Source: a virus. From it: a stretch of 43,385 bases of DNA. Of the stretch, positions 33,501-40,404 are shown in pieces. Both the position numbers and the translations under genes were made by a program. The stretch covers positions 1 to 43,385 of the IMG/VR virus record IMGVR_UViG_3300012013_000446; one strand, given 5' to 3'. The notes under the pieces were generated by a model. It saw only the letters and a program-made list of their open reading frames with translations, did not search any database and was not told the origin of the DNA. Within the stretch, counting starts at the first letter, position 1. Every line of letters begins with the position of its first letter.

Positions 33501-35582
33501 GAGTAGCTTCAGTTTGTCTGCGCCGGGGATGAAAGCGAGCATCCCGCCCGTCTTTTCCGATGCGACTTCCGTGAACTGGCTCTTGAAAGATTTTTGAAGG
33601 GCGGAACTGAAGTCGTCGCCCGCGTTGTTGATCACGTAGTCGATCTTGCTCTTGTCGTCCTCGTTGAATGATATGTCGGGGATCATTCTGCTTATCGTTT
33701 CCGCGCCGATGTTCAGTCCCGCCGCTGGTATGGTTTGCGCCAGTGAGCCAATGATTCCCGCCGCGCTGCGTGCGCCGAGTTCCACCGCCTTCATCGCGCC
33801 CGTCTTTGCGATGGTTCCCTTCACGGCGAGGCCCGCCGCTTTCTCCATTGCCCGCTCTGTGAGTTGCGCCAAGAGTTTCGCGCCCGCCTCGCTGCCGAAC
33901 TTCTCCAAAGCCTTTGCGCCGAGTTTGAGCGTTGCCTTTTGCGCCGCTGTGTAGATGCCGCCAGTCGCGGCGAGTTCTCCCGCGAATGCTGGCAGCGCAG
34001 AAAGCACGGACATAACCTTGTATCCAAAGGTCGTGTCGCGCTGGCTGTGCTCCACGAATGCTTTGACCAGCGAAAGATCGTCTGCGCTTGGATCTGAGTT
34101 TGTTTTGGCGGACTCCTCCAGCCTGTTCGCCGCGAGTTTGACCTGAACCAGATGCTTGATTTCCGATGCGCCAGAAAGGAACGGAACCAACTGTTGAGGG
34201 TTGCTTCCAATGTCGCTCATCTTGTCGCCGATGTCGAGCGGTGGCAGTTTCTTCACGGCATCCATTGCCGCCATGCCGCGCTTCGTATCCTGCTTTGATT
34301 GCTCCGCTGCCTTTGCTGTGTATTGAACGTCCTGCTCTTTGTGAAGTTTCTCGGCGTAGGCGTTTGCGCTCTCTGGCGTGTCGAATACTCCAAGGTGCTT
34401 CCCTGTCTGCCTAAATGTTTTCACCGCTTCCTCGTTACTCATCACCTTTCCGTCATCGCTGACGGTTGGGATCAGAACTTCCTTCCCGCCTACTTCAACG
34501 CCAATCGAACGAACCGTGCTGATCGTTCCATCTTCGTTCTTCACGATGGGACGATTATTGAGATCGATATTACCCTCTTTGATCAGTCCCGCCGCTGGTT
34601 GCTCTGTTTGTGTTGGCTGTGCGGGTTCCTCCGCTCCGAGTAATCCACCCATGCCCTGATCCCGTAGCAGTTCCTCGTCGCGCCTGAGTCTTTCTGCCTC
34701 GATCTGCGTCCGTCTTTCGAGTGTCGCGTCCTGTCCTTGTTGTATCGCCCTGCCGTCGTTGTAGTGCTTGGCGTATTCGCCTGCTATCGCAAGAGCGGAT
34801 GCGCGTTTTTGCCCTATCTTTTGCTGCTCGGCTTTCGCTTCGTCGGTTTCGCCGCCGAGTCCGAAGAACCCTTTCTTCGTCGCGGTGCCTGACTGCATTT
34901 CGGAGTCGAAGTGCTCGTTGATCTTTGCTGCCAGTTGCTCGCCGCTTGGCAGGCTTCCATCTTCGCTCTCGATGCCGATGCCCATTGTGGCGAGACGTTG
35001 CGCGGCTTCCTTCTTGTTTTTCTCGATGATGTTTAGCTGCTTCTCGTCTATGTTCAGCTTTCGTCCGAGTGTGGATGAAGCCTCGCCGAGCATCTTGTCC
35101 TCTTTGGCGAACTCCACCTTTTTCTTCACCTGTGCATCCGTTCCCGCCCACCGCCACGGTAGCCCCGGCGCAATCAGATACTTCTCGCCCGTCTTTTCAT
35201 CGAGCGTCGGCGTGAGGCCCGCGAAGGGGTCGCTTGTCTGCGGGTTTCCGAACTGGTCAAAGTCCACCTTTTGCGGGTTGCCTGTCGAGTCATACGCGAT
35301 CTGGTTCTTTGGATCGTATTTCGTGAGTGCTGCCCCGCCTTTGTCCGTAACCGCGCTCACTCCGCCCTGCGCGTCGGTGTAGGGCACAAGCCCGCGTGAG
35401 GCGAGTTCCTTGCCCTTGCGGACTTGGATGCGGGCCTGCGCTGCCGCTTCGTATTCCGTGCGCTTTGATGTATCGGCGTAGGTTTCCCCTGCCTGAACTT
35501 GCGTGTCTTGTTCTGCGAGTGAGCGTGCGGAGTCTCCCGCTGGCCCCTCCGCTGTCAAAAGGTCGTCGTAGGGTGATGCCAT
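21501..35582 (-). CDS. Giant 4693-residue polyvalent virion protein (DarB-like methylase, Sbno-type helicase, zincin motif, LPD38-like)
   Basis: A single frame of 14,082 bases. In order: residues about 333-415 carry the motif GNIDLNNRPIVKNEDG and TGKHLGVFDTPESANAYA seen in many injected phage proteins; hydrophobic helices at about 515-560 and 600-630; a long Pro/Thr linker at about 1040-1180. At 1539-1543 is EELFH, a zincin-like box lacking its first His. A methylase follows: STPPP near 1760, GEPTAGNAIL (1804) and NPPF (1868-1871), as in adenine-N6 methylases. A strawberry-notch-type SF2 helicase comes next: Walker A GDQTGIGKGR (2286), DESH (2456-2459), QMLGRINRTGQ (2948). HETGH at 3686-3690 with a later GFAEFW suggests a metallopeptidase. 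Residues about 4080-4480 resemble LPD38, with one membrane-like helix near 4360-4382. P1 DarB also joins methylase and helicase, is packaged in the virion and protects DNA from type I restriction. Next to the portal this protein is probably packaged and ejected. Confidence 0.88.
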   Translation of the reverse strand: MASPYDDLLTAEGPAGDSARSLAEQDTQVQAGETYADTSKRTEYEAAAQARIQVRKGKELASRGLVPYTDAQGGVSAVTDKGGAALTKYDPKNQIAYDSTGNPQKVDFDQFGNPQTSDPFAGLTPTLDEKTGEKYLIAPGLPWRWAGTDAQVKKKVEFAKEDKMLGEASSTLGRKLNIDEKQLNIIEKNKKEAAQRLATMGIGIESEDGSLPSGEQLAAKINEHFDSEMQSGTATKKGFFGLGGETDEAKAEQQKIGQKRASALAIAGEYAKHYNDGRAIQQGQDATLERRTQIEAERLRRDEELLRDQGMGGLLGAEEPAQPTQTEQPAAGLIKEGNIDLNNRPIVKNEDGTISTVRSIGVEVGGKEVLIPTVSDDGKVMSNEEAVKTFRQTGKHLGVFDTPESANAYAEKLHKEQDVQYTAKAAEQSKQDTKRGMAAMDAVKKLPPLDIGDKMSDIGSNPQQLVPFLSGASEIKHLVQVKLAANRLEESAKTNSDPSADDLSLVKAFVEHSQRDTTFGYKVMSVLSALPAFAGELAATGGIYTAAQKATLKLGAKALEKFGSEAGAKLLAQLTERAMEKAAGLAVKGTIAKTGAMKAVELGARSAAGIIGSLAQTIPAAGLNIGAETISRMIPDISFNEDDKSKIDYVINNAGDDFSSALQKSFKSQFTEVASEKTGGMLAFIPGADKLKLLKTGLMRRWFGINPKASPSTFAKLVNRAGWHGVIGEMFEERVGDVMKSSMGLQEWKDAIPSLEQLMVEAVAFGVPSAGGTAYGAYRNKKYQATVKDMANEYQEREHAIGQVEPPAGAEPDPTSEVISTAMQGKNAQTASFLVGQHPESAKQTSRIIAETIPMDVEDRKDATEFMSTAGPHTFIAQHIGNQMVSQGVMTEAANEIDSTLEDGGVEQPERRAAIVNNAVGSTAMAMTVRQVTSGAPITNKLAYESMKEAGIFTEETDAAGAVTRSLDSRAIQLLPASIAERISNDFTSLKVNNSQEREPFTAPKAAIQSGRSLVHTMAQRLSAWDAPAAQDEDLPDVPDEEAPPTAPPATPPTTPPPIVPPTTPTTPPTTAPTPAPEPTSPAPKPPKLPPPPLPTPAPSTKPAPETEPAPTGDSEKTPADKPETEKVPATEKDKEQPTPKTPTASEKEKETPAPKPAPKAEPTKDAEPASEEEDPFKDVADLLMNIPSRQQSGKDFGTNIGDVMQMAMPEKPAGLDLTNPEHIAKLAKLAKHLVEKLGHKNPEAFAKALLEGLKEKAGALDADMVAFMWAAARRADATLEKASSDKFDTILDTIRSPRKYEWLTPAMIAEGWTEEAPKAGSHLQWWIYTPEKRLITVSNVDKNTDAPFKFYVPAGVFGKPNSPKELWIEELGSSGMLDGYMFKNIHDARAYLRQTEMPPAEEPAPEPAPPTGETPAPEPEKEPTPEPTPAPEENKDDKKPKLPEEYEEDFPGPIERPANISQSEWRDLLAKHYDEQMKEFSALCGKLGVTVKSAAGESSPGFFRQSEPDAVWLDRDRMIDLASTIDHGKSWLDYAFTEELFHLLEFRAAGKNSTRHNLIADNIWKELLKQDPLNAQVILERYGGKESHAYMGSEYLRMVLQTRRQGGFTDLYRTPYTSQRNRWAIGVTLQRVLRRIVSWIRQSLTGSAFRRQFLLEETVANVEKLIASGEVRKATSKEDFSELVKERLITGDKLTKKDLEAMWQHVPDKGAMKEMEERAELGIVRASQIIANNPFETPMVKFSRFVELQERLPALTEKTGSSMDRQAYSTPPPIAYFASRMAGVSRDFVSQNPKTGRPAHVIGEPTAGNAILTIETDKGQIVRLNEIDDLRREQLKYLGFTQPQVTNIDAAINRVFSQRDIDALLMNPPFGTRKRGLDNEKFYVNVGSYTLETTQIDHAIALKTLQEGLRDNGRAVLILGSPSADLSEKARQPAYQRKLYQDFYTVLASNYKITHHITVDGSLYQKQGAGWPVDIVVIEGRGPSKGYNLPYIIPPAIIKTWDELKAILDTHENPTAKPRPIPKPPVGSDGVEPEPEPTEQLPEPESGDESGGSGGATGGDSGTTPQGDEGAPTGSDNGGQSDNPRNGGSESDRPSGELERPLTESGGQVPYQPESAAKDPDGMLTPKNLAEPERNALEKMAADVGDIDDFVAEKLGIGEKLEPKEGEPYSDYENQKGRLLSTMTKDTLKKGDVILDPSNNQVLVVEEVGDHALTKTRYTVEDGKLVKTKENEAAFFEVMQKTGCRLLPKVKNSRAELGKRFLAEQVDAIALAIWNHERGYALVTGDQTGIGKGRVAAALVQYAIKNGMTPVFFTAKETLYMDILRDLDGIGFYDEVHPLFLQGTFNEKKTGILLDQRGTPWMINSDGTKKGTDKFDDMISKKQMPMVDSPKKGANKKRTGKVRANVIFGTYSQTSNAPEYDDQGEMTEGTTSAQRSAKKKIDAIKAMPNTFIVMDESHLAAGESKTYQVFSDILRKASGAYYSSATYAKTPESLAIYYRTSISTSGIDPESLADIMRHGKEPLQQAVAAMLAIDGCYTRRERDFTGIKFISKLSHINRDGTPNEAKKNKEFALINAFTDAARSVLKTDLLMSSAMRAVSAAMKASGISYEPPGGGSKQQARWNNTNPFSASAYNLSQQYTLATKIDSAVEEAIERVKNGGKKLTEKEVARKTALEKKLTKSELTAREKIELQTLTDSQKSQQVVLQLNFTNEAILQDLAERNLDLDFKSVLKRSLDNVGEIAISLPGPVAMEVRAELLQQPIDQRSAQENEWIEQLNGAKLKFNVLEDELPEPLIRAMAIMASTTGANAATAVATVKAALETAKAQVRNALVRAKEHIESAPIGELPISPIDAALEKLKRAGIRAGDYTSRSIILKEGKLVPREDDDTKKQLEQKFQHGELDVLVLNGSGSTGISLHASKDDKEAKSKKQRVMILAQPPTDVNQFMQMLGRINRTGQVNLPEYVFLASSLPAEKRLMAFLKRKMAGLNANTTGDTDTDVSGGIEVPDLFNQFGDMAVERWATNNAALVVSNDGIFWYSERYRTDANGNRRNDIETVKEMCRAARGEGESELVRKVTGAMALVDPSVAEDFYDGVYAEFQGIISAATAAGQNPFVAEEFDYQAEAMSETVIFEGAKTGSMFAEDGLLKKFKLKNVTEPSSPTENLQEAQKNLIRIFGGKGQAKRKGMPEISGDLGGSEDEIPYIPDSDWKAFVDELSEKLNENIRAKANSEDFKDPATKEAWIAKRTEKYNHTKQQAFEQINRIGTRVIVMVGDMPTLGIITDVVFDHNNPTALSNFTVHVKTNASTRGGKFSCSLTQANKEILSFDTSASENGFSGSFDYDWDKTKRILNERFIITQNILGGFSELRDRDMLRGSSVITFTMANGNKETGIQLPENFVGSVPQVIKTHGDLITHVILHNQTATISPIGAIFRKTHNGNIAMFVPQSRKKGGGTGAEANPRTITTSPAFRALAIGGDYIQPERWEKQRNSWRGARIPADKNYMCAEFEIASTGALMDLLKDIGQTVRAPEIPNNPTTQPVFTPTTGQFNIVAPAERKQDAEDKAIIRLNTPAPDETPNEMAKPYDPVLGVAVPPAAQDEIMAGMDTESEMIGRRPIRVENDPAPNFKGKAIGSRQAQDSLVAIGRAVGKEVPFRVGKVRGRQTGSFKEHPEVVRMRTALSLDVAAHETGHLLAKILYRSLRAGALKNSVPTNVLVELKKLGKDLYSGAKPIGSYASEGFAEFWRLYFTTDEAQLRAPATHDYFIKGILPAFAEVESAVKQAREAFTQYRAQGVRNKASADVVDPNSSANKLKRFKQSMSRPELIRKWVDELEPIRQMVAEAEEKLGDSLPIDSNPYAMASALRGTAKLVAAYMNEKAMRDFAGNITGQGLSEIMAIVKGNESDFMLFLWAHHALERWDANKNPGLTRAEAQFLVDELGKDPNFNIAADKYWNWNRGLMNYVREASPSIAPLIDSITSRWKKYIPLSRWFEPGEVRTAIQSAQTGASTALKSITRFGSGREILEPMPVILNNAEKWIELAHKRVILDAVMNLRKIEGLGFQIEEVPRGLKMNSLTVGDIRDQLEKMGMDTSTVEDDDILNYFTPMSKPKGKDPIISHSVEVMNPETGKKELKTKWFFVEPRIFDALEGIDLYRLPKALNLLLGFPARMFRLGTTGLRASFSLFTNPARDLPTLLMQSDSKASALTLFGSWVRSFGALWNPNRLRGQNHPLIDMFDRLGLQVGQPLGQDIDPYKQHQSKSLSGRMVHRAHNAIETLQKLFSISESAPRIAEMEQIAKDVGWDWKAGTPITTKQMYAIMLAAKRSTVDFSAAGSYAKAVNQAIPFFNATIQGARSFGRAFHKNPLKTVLRGLTALTIPALLLWWKYKDDDWYKDMTWREKYLYFNIPVGDQLIQIPRPQEWGNFFSAVPEAILDSLYRKDPEAASQVMKHVFVTLNPVDLPPVFNTLKEQLENRVAFFDRPIVPKSLMNAPAGEQRGRHDTALADTLGDIFPNSVSPLRVDAAIRSMTGGVIGDFSRDAQTIGHLIGLGNTEKQPSASDIPVLGRMFRRGGTDSSSSLSVNNFYAELDKANRRKESITQPEMQNDRKRRLMLEDAQKAIKVLTIARASAKTPEAERKLNQKIREIAQTAIRIAPKPTDNKPKTYEEAKRNPAPKAKGEVLRPQPFKQFNREFTSFY

Positions 35583-35585
35583 TTT

Positions 35586-37598
35586 CTAGTGCCCTTGGTT
35601 GATCAATTGTCGTTTGGCGTTTGCCGCCGCTTGTGGGTCGTATTTGATTGCTCCTGCTCTCTTGACGCTCTCCTCTTTTTCTTTGATCTCCGCTTGCGTT
35701 TTCAGTGCGTTGTCTGTTTGCGTTTTGTTAAACTCTGCATCTTTCCGTGCGGTTATCTGATCTGCTGAAAGTCCCGCGAATGTGTCTGGCGTTGGTGCCG
35801 CTACATTTGGCGATGCCGCTACTCCTGCGCTGTTAATTCCCACAACTGCGGGGTTTCCCGTGGAAGGTTGCGGTGGTGTTGCGCGGTTCTTGATGGCTAG
35901 ATTATACGCCTCTGAGTTTGTTCCGCCTTCTCCAAAAAGCGAGTCGGCCACACCCATTACGTTACTTGGTTCTGGTGATGCGTGGTAGGTGTCCGTGAAG
36001 AGTTTGTTGAACGGGCTGTTTGCGTCTCCGACTTCTGGATACTTGGCGATGACGGCGGATTGATCGGCTACTGGCGGGAGGCTTGCTGAACGCTTCGCTG
36101 CTTCGGTTGCGGCCATTTTGTTTGCTGCCTGCTGTGCGCCAACTGCTTCGTTTGTCCCGTAGCCGACTCCGCTGCCACCGTATTTCGGATCGGTGAGAAC
36201 GCGATTGGTTGTCCCTGCTGGATTTTGCGCGGATGCCGCGAGCGGTGCTGGCTGAACCTGCCTGCTCTGCGCGTCTGCCGCCGCTGCCATCGAGTGCGCG
36301 TATTCGCGTGTCTGCATTCTTGGGTCGAGTGGTATGCCACGGTTCTTTGCGTCAAGCTCACGATACGTTTGCTCTTTGAACTCGTTTCCGAGTGCATCCA
36401 TATAAACTTTCCCCCGCGGGTTCTGCTCGGTGTTCACGGGACGCATATCGGTGGTAACGACTCCGCCTGCCTGCGGTGGCCGCTGTGGATCGCGGCCCAT
36501 GATTGCACTAGCCCTGTCGGTCATTGTCTGCCCCGGCTTCAGGGTGTTGCTAACTTTGTTCATGCCACTCATCTGATCCTGCACGTTCCAACGCATCGCT
36601 GCCGTGGGTGCCACCATGAGTTTGCGCCCCTGCTCGTCTATGACGTGGTAGCCTGCGCCGTCCTTTTTGAGTCCGCCTTCCTGAATCTGGTATCCGCCAC
36701 GGCGCATCTGATCCTCCATAGCTTTCACTTCGTCGAACGGTTTAAGTTGATCGAGCGAGGATGCTGCTTGCGATACTTGGCTTTGAACTGCTTTATTCGC
36801 ATCCTTTGTTGCCTGTGTGGTCTGGTTGTCGAACTTCTGAATGAGCGCGTCAGCCTTGTCTGATAGCGTGTCTGGTTGCTGCGTTGCCTGCTGCGCCATT
36901 TTCATCGCCGCGCCTGACGCTATGCCTCCTATTGGTGCGCCCATTCCAACGGATGCCGCCATACCCAAAAGGTTCAATGCTGATGCTGCCGTGTTGTCTG
37001 TTGGTTTTGCTGCTTGTGTCTGGTTTTTTTGTCGTGACGTTGCTGGCAGTTTGTCGCGTGCGGCTTTCAATGCCGCCGCTGCTCCAGCCGACTTTTCCGC
37101 ATATCCAGAGAGAGCTTTTGCCTTGTTTCCAAGTCGTTCTATCGTGGCCGCTCCTACTGGCGCGGATGCCGCCCGTGGGTTCGTCGTCGTGTTGCTCGGC
37201 GTCGGCACGGCGGATGCGGGCGGGACGACTGCCTTCGGCTGCGCGGCGGGCGAGGAAGGTGTGGCAGCGGGCGCGATTCTCTTAATCTCTTGATCGTATT
37301 CCGCCTTGTTCCTCGATAGTGCCTCGCTGTATGCCGCCAACTGTTGCGGCGATGCGGATCGGATCGCCTTGAGATCCTTGCGGCTCGGCAGCATCGTCTC
37401 GTATTTTGAACGCCTTGGATGTTTCTCGATCTCCTTGTAGAACTTGGCAATTTCGCTGAGGACGTTGCTGTGCATCTCGTCTTTTTGCGTCCTTTTTTGT
37501 AAAGCATCAGCCCGCGCCATCTCCTCTATGGCTTTCCCTTTTCCGCGTTGCTCGTTTGCGTTGTAGTTATAATTTACTGGAGTGCCGCGTTCGCTCAT
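35586..37598 (-). CDS. Low-complexity virion (ejection-type) protein, putative
   Basis: This 670-residue protein has a strong AAGGAGG Shine-Dalgarno nine bases before its ATG. It is rich in Ala, Gln, Pro, Lys and Thr. An N-terminal helical part (KFYKEIEKHPRRSKYETM) is followed by Ala/Pro linkers, an Ala/Gly/Met hydrophobic stretch near 205-235 (LNLLGMAASVGMGAPIGGIA), coiled-coil helices (KFDNQTTQATKDANKAVQSQ) and a C-terminal charged helix. No enzymatic motif is visible. The gene lies between the terminase and the giant protein, where podoviruses often keep ejection or internal virion proteins; this role is inferred from position and composition. Confidence 0.5.
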   Translation of the reverse strand: MSERGTPVNYNYNANEQRGKGKAIEEMARADALQKRTQKDEMHSNVLSEIAKFYKEIEKHPRRSKYETMLPSRKDLKAIRSASPQQLAAYSEALSRNKAEYDQEIKRIAPAATPSSPAAQPKAVVPPASAVPTPSNTTTNPRAASAPVGAATIERLGNKAKALSGYAEKSAGAAAALKAARDKLPATSRQKNQTQAAKPTDNTAASALNLLGMAASVGMGAPIGGIASGAAMKMAQQATQQPDTLSDKADALIQKFDNQTTQATKDANKAVQSQVSQAASSLDQLKPFDEVKAMEDQMRRGGYQIQEGGLKKDGAGYHVIDEQGRKLMVAPTAAMRWNVQDQMSGMNKVSNTLKPGQTMTDRASAIMGRDPQRPPQAGGVVTTDMRPVNTEQNPRGKVYMDALGNEFKEQTYRELDAKNRGIPLDPRMQTREYAHSMAAAADAQSRQVQPAPLAASAQNPAGTTNRVLTDPKYGGSGVGYGTNEAVGAQQAANKMAATEAAKRSASLPPVADQSAVIAKYPEVGDANSPFNKLFTDTYHASPEPSNVMGVADSLFGEGGTNSEAYNLAIKNRATPPQPSTGNPAVVGINSAGVAASPNVAAPTPDTFAGLSADQITARKDAEFNKTQTDNALKTQAEIKEKEESVKRAGAIKYDPQAAANAKRQLINQGH

Positions 37599-37630
37599 GC
37601 CGCTGCGCCTCCTTCAACGAAAGCACGGAG

Positions 37631-39922
37631 TCAATACGAAAACGCGCTCTGCCGTTTGTTTTTTTCGCGGAAGTCTGTGAATGAACTTTTGGGCATATAC
37701 ACCCGTGCGAACTTGCGGCACGCGAGCGCGATCCCGATGCCTGCAATCCAATCGTCGTGCGCTCCTCCCTTGGCCTGTGCTTTGCCCCTGTCGTCGATCA
37801 CGAATGTCCGCATTTCTTTCACGGCTGGTTTGTAGCAGCAGTTGAACGCTTTCTCCTGTTCGCGTATCGCGTCGGCCATCGCACCTACCCAAAGTTCGCG
37901 TGTGGCTTGATTGGTTTCCCATCCCATCGTCGGGATGAACTTGCCGGGGATCAGCGCATCCTCCTTTTGCCTTTGGTAGATGACCGCTCCGTAGTCCCGC
38001 AACTTCACAAGAACTCCAAGTCCGTTCCCTGTCTCTGGAACAATCATGCACCCGCCAAAGTAATTCGCCATGAGCACTACCCGCTGCGCGATCATGCTGT
38101 CGTCCCATCGGCACCCGTTCCGAACGTCAATCGTCGCCACCAACTCGTCAGGGTAGAACCTTCCGCCTTCGTCAATGTATGCCATGCGAATCACTCCCGC
38201 TGCGTGCGCGTCGGGATCTTTCGCGCCCCTGCTTTGTTCTCCCGTGCAAGGATCGATGAACGCGAGGTAGGAGCATCCTGCTATCGGCTTTTCCTTCAGC
38301 CATAGCCAAGGGTTTGTTTTGTCGGGCGTGAACATGACGCTCTGCGTGTCGCCTGTCAGCACGCCGAGATCCGCGAATCCGTGTTCCGCGTCCGCCATCA
38401 TTTCGAGGCGCGTCACTCCATCATCGTCGAATCGTGGTCGGCCTGATGACAAGAAGCAGTCCATGTCGTTCTCAGGATAATCCTGATCGAAGATCGATTC
38501 GTCGCCGTCGCATCCGTTCTCGATGGTGTGCCGCCGCCACGCGAGTTGGTTCGCATCCCATCCGTAAAGCTGGATGCCGCGCTTCTCTCTGCTTGTGTAG
38601 TCGGTGTGGAAATAGTGTTCGGTGTGCGCGGCCCGTGGAAGCGTGTGCTCGGCGAACTCGAACCATGCTGCGAAGATTTTGATCCAACCGTTCCCGTGGA
38701 TGCCGTTGCGAAAGTCCTCCAGCGTCACCGCTTTTTGCCAGTTGTTGTAGAACCACCCTGTCGCGCCTTCCGCCGTGCTCTCCGCAATGGCGAGCGAGTG
38801 CGGCACTTGGGCGAGCGATGCGAGCGATGCGGTGATTACTTTCACGTCCGTTCTTGCGCCGTGCTTCGCGTAACGGGCGGCTTCGGAATACCAGATGACC
38901 TGACGGGTGCCAGAGATTCCCGCCTTCGGGTCGTTCGCGGTGTCGTATTCCCATTGGCCCACTTGCCCGTCTGCATACGCGATGCTCGCTTTCTTCGTGT
39001 CGTATTTGAACGTCGAGTCCCACGGGAAAGAATCGTGGTCGGAGTATTCCGTGAAGATCTGCCAGACTTTCATCGTGCGGCTTCCCTCGTCCGCGATGAT
39101 TAGTCCGTCCACATGATGCGTTCTCGCGTGGTGATAGCAAAGGTGTCCGCATATCGTGGAGCATCCTGTCTGGCGGGGCTTCAACATTTGCAGTCGAGGG
39201 GCGATGCCTCGTTGCATACATAGCCCGTAGGCTTCATCCACGCGCATTTGCAGGATGTTGGCTACGGGTTTCTCCCGTTCGTGCTTCTTGTTCTCGATTG
39301 TCACCATCGTTGAGAAGTGGACGATGGGTGCGCCTTGAATCAGTGCCACCGCTTCCTCTGCGCTGATGTTGCTGGTGTCTGGCGGGGTGTATTGGTCGAA
39401 CTTCCTCCGCGCTCCGCCTGAGTAGGCCACGGGTTTTTCCTGAATGGATTTCCAGTTCTCGCGCATCCATTGCTCGATGCCTGAGTTCGGTTTGTATTCT
39501 CCGTAGCACTTTTGAAACTCGTCCCACGCATCGTCGTAGCTGGTGTTCGGAATCACCTTCAAGCATTTCGCCATGAACAGGAGCGCGAGCGTCGGTGCTC
39601 TGCTCTGGCCTTTGTTGCAATGGATGAAGATTGGCCTCTGGTCGAGCCAGTGATCCCGTGCGAACCGTAGGAAATACTCGAAACTGTTTCGCTGAAAGAG
39701 TGGTTCCTTCGCGTCAATCAGGTTCAGGTAAAGTTCGCCCGCCTCCTCCCCGCCAAGGTATCGGCGATCTGACGGGGCGAGTTGCCCGAACTTCTCCATG
39801 TGGCAGGGGTGTTTGCAGGCGTGAATCCGTGCCGCTGTCTTTTCCTGATACTGAGGGCGGGTGCATTTGCATCCTTCCTGATCTGCGATGTAGAGACGGT
39901 CTGGTATCAGGCAACGGATCAT
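37631..39922 (-). CDS. Terminase large subunit with fused N-terminal phosphatase-like domain
   Basis: This is a 763-residue fusion. Residues 1-160 look like a dual-specificity phosphatase: the P-loop HCNKGQSR puts the nucleophile at C102 and the arginine at R108, with a candidate general acid D70. The 32-residue D-to-C spacing is the same as in human VHR (D92, C124). Residues 190-763 are the terminase: Walker A KPRQTGCST (248-256), Walker B VIWYSEAA with E347, coupling motif AESTAEG (380-386), then an RNase H-like nuclease with D557 (FIDPCTG), E630 (VPETGNG) and D723/D724 (AHDDW). It packages DNA into the prohead and cuts it. The ATG overlaps the metallopeptidase stop. What the phosphatase-like part acts on is unknown. 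Confidence 0.9.
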   Translation of the reverse strand: MIRCLIPDRLYIADQEGCKCTRPQYQEKTAARIHACKHPCHMEKFGQLAPSDRRYLGGEEAGELYLNLIDAKEPLFQRNSFEYFLRFARDHWLDQRPIFIHCNKGQSRAPTLALLFMAKCLKVIPNTSYDDAWDEFQKCYGEYKPNSGIEQWMRENWKSIQEKPVAYSGGARRKFDQYTPPDTSNISAEEAVALIQGAPIVHFSTMVTIENKKHEREKPVANILQMRVDEAYGLCMQRGIAPRLQMLKPRQTGCSTICGHLCYHHARTHHVDGLIIADEGSRTMKVWQIFTEYSDHDSFPWDSTFKYDTKKASIAYADGQVGQWEYDTANDPKAGISGTRQVIWYSEAARYAKHGARTDVKVITASLASLAQVPHSLAIAESTAEGATGWFYNNWQKAVTLEDFRNGIHGNGWIKIFAAWFEFAEHTLPRAAHTEHYFHTDYTSREKRGIQLYGWDANQLAWRRHTIENGCDGDESIFDQDYPENDMDCFLSSGRPRFDDDGVTRLEMMADAEHGFADLGVLTGDTQSVMFTPDKTNPWLWLKEKPIAGCSYLAFIDPCTGEQSRGAKDPDAHAAGVIRMAYIDEGGRFYPDELVATIDVRNGCRWDDSMIAQRVVLMANYFGGCMIVPETGNGLGVLVKLRDYGAVIYQRQKEDALIPGKFIPTMGWETNQATRELWVGAMADAIREQEKAFNCCYKPAVKEMRTFVIDDRGKAQAKGGAHDDWIAGIGIALACRKFARVYMPKSSFTDFREKNKRQSAFSY

Positions 39923-40383
39923 CGGGCGCGGTAGGAGTTCAGCATCGCCTCTGCATCCTGCCTCGCCTTTTTCTCGTCGTCAAGAACTCCATACGCTTTC
40001 AGCCACTCGAACGCGATTTCCCACGCATCCTTCTCCAGCCACATCGTCGCGTAATACCGCAGGACAGCCACCACCGCGCAGAACGAAAGGGCGGGAATCG
40101 TGTGCGTGCGCGAGATCAAGCCCGCCAGTGCCAACGATACGCCGAGGAGCGGCCACACCAGCGGACTCATTACGCGCCAGAACACGAATGCCGCTCGGCC
40201 TTGAACCCACTGGATTGCATGGGCGCACTCATGCGCGGCCCGAAGTTTCGCCAGATCCGTTCCTCCGTGCGCCGTGGCATACGAGATCAGGATGATGCCT
40301 CGCGGATCGAACATATCCAAGTCCGCCACGATCACTCGCGCCGTCTCTGGTTTCATCAACTTCGCTACGTCCATTCCCGTCAT
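39919..40383 (-). CDS. YugP-like membrane zinc metallopeptidase
   Basis: This 154-residue protein has HECAH at 51-55, a zinc-binding HExxH, within KLRAAHECAHAIQWVQG. Two or three hydrophobic segments follow (VWPLLGVSLALAGLI and IPALSFCAVVAVLRYYA), then WLEKDAWEIAFEWLKAYGVL, where E117 and D119 match the third-ligand ExDA pattern of the YugP neutral zinc metallopeptidase family. YugP proteins usually have about 225 residues, so this is a compact version. It would cut proteins at or in the membrane. It is coupled to the terminase gene. Possible substrates are a phage protein or a host membrane protein; neither is shown. Confidence 0.75.
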   Translation of the reverse strand: MTGMDVAKLMKPETARVIVADLDMFDPRGIILISYATAHGGTDLAKLRAAHECAHAIQWVQGRAAFVFWRVMSPLVWPLLGVSLALAGLISRTHTIPALSFCAVVAVLRYYATMWLEKDAWEIAFEWLKAYGVLDDEKKARQDAEAMLNSYRAR

Positions 40384-40404
40384 TTGGGGACGGGCGTGCG
40401 TTTT

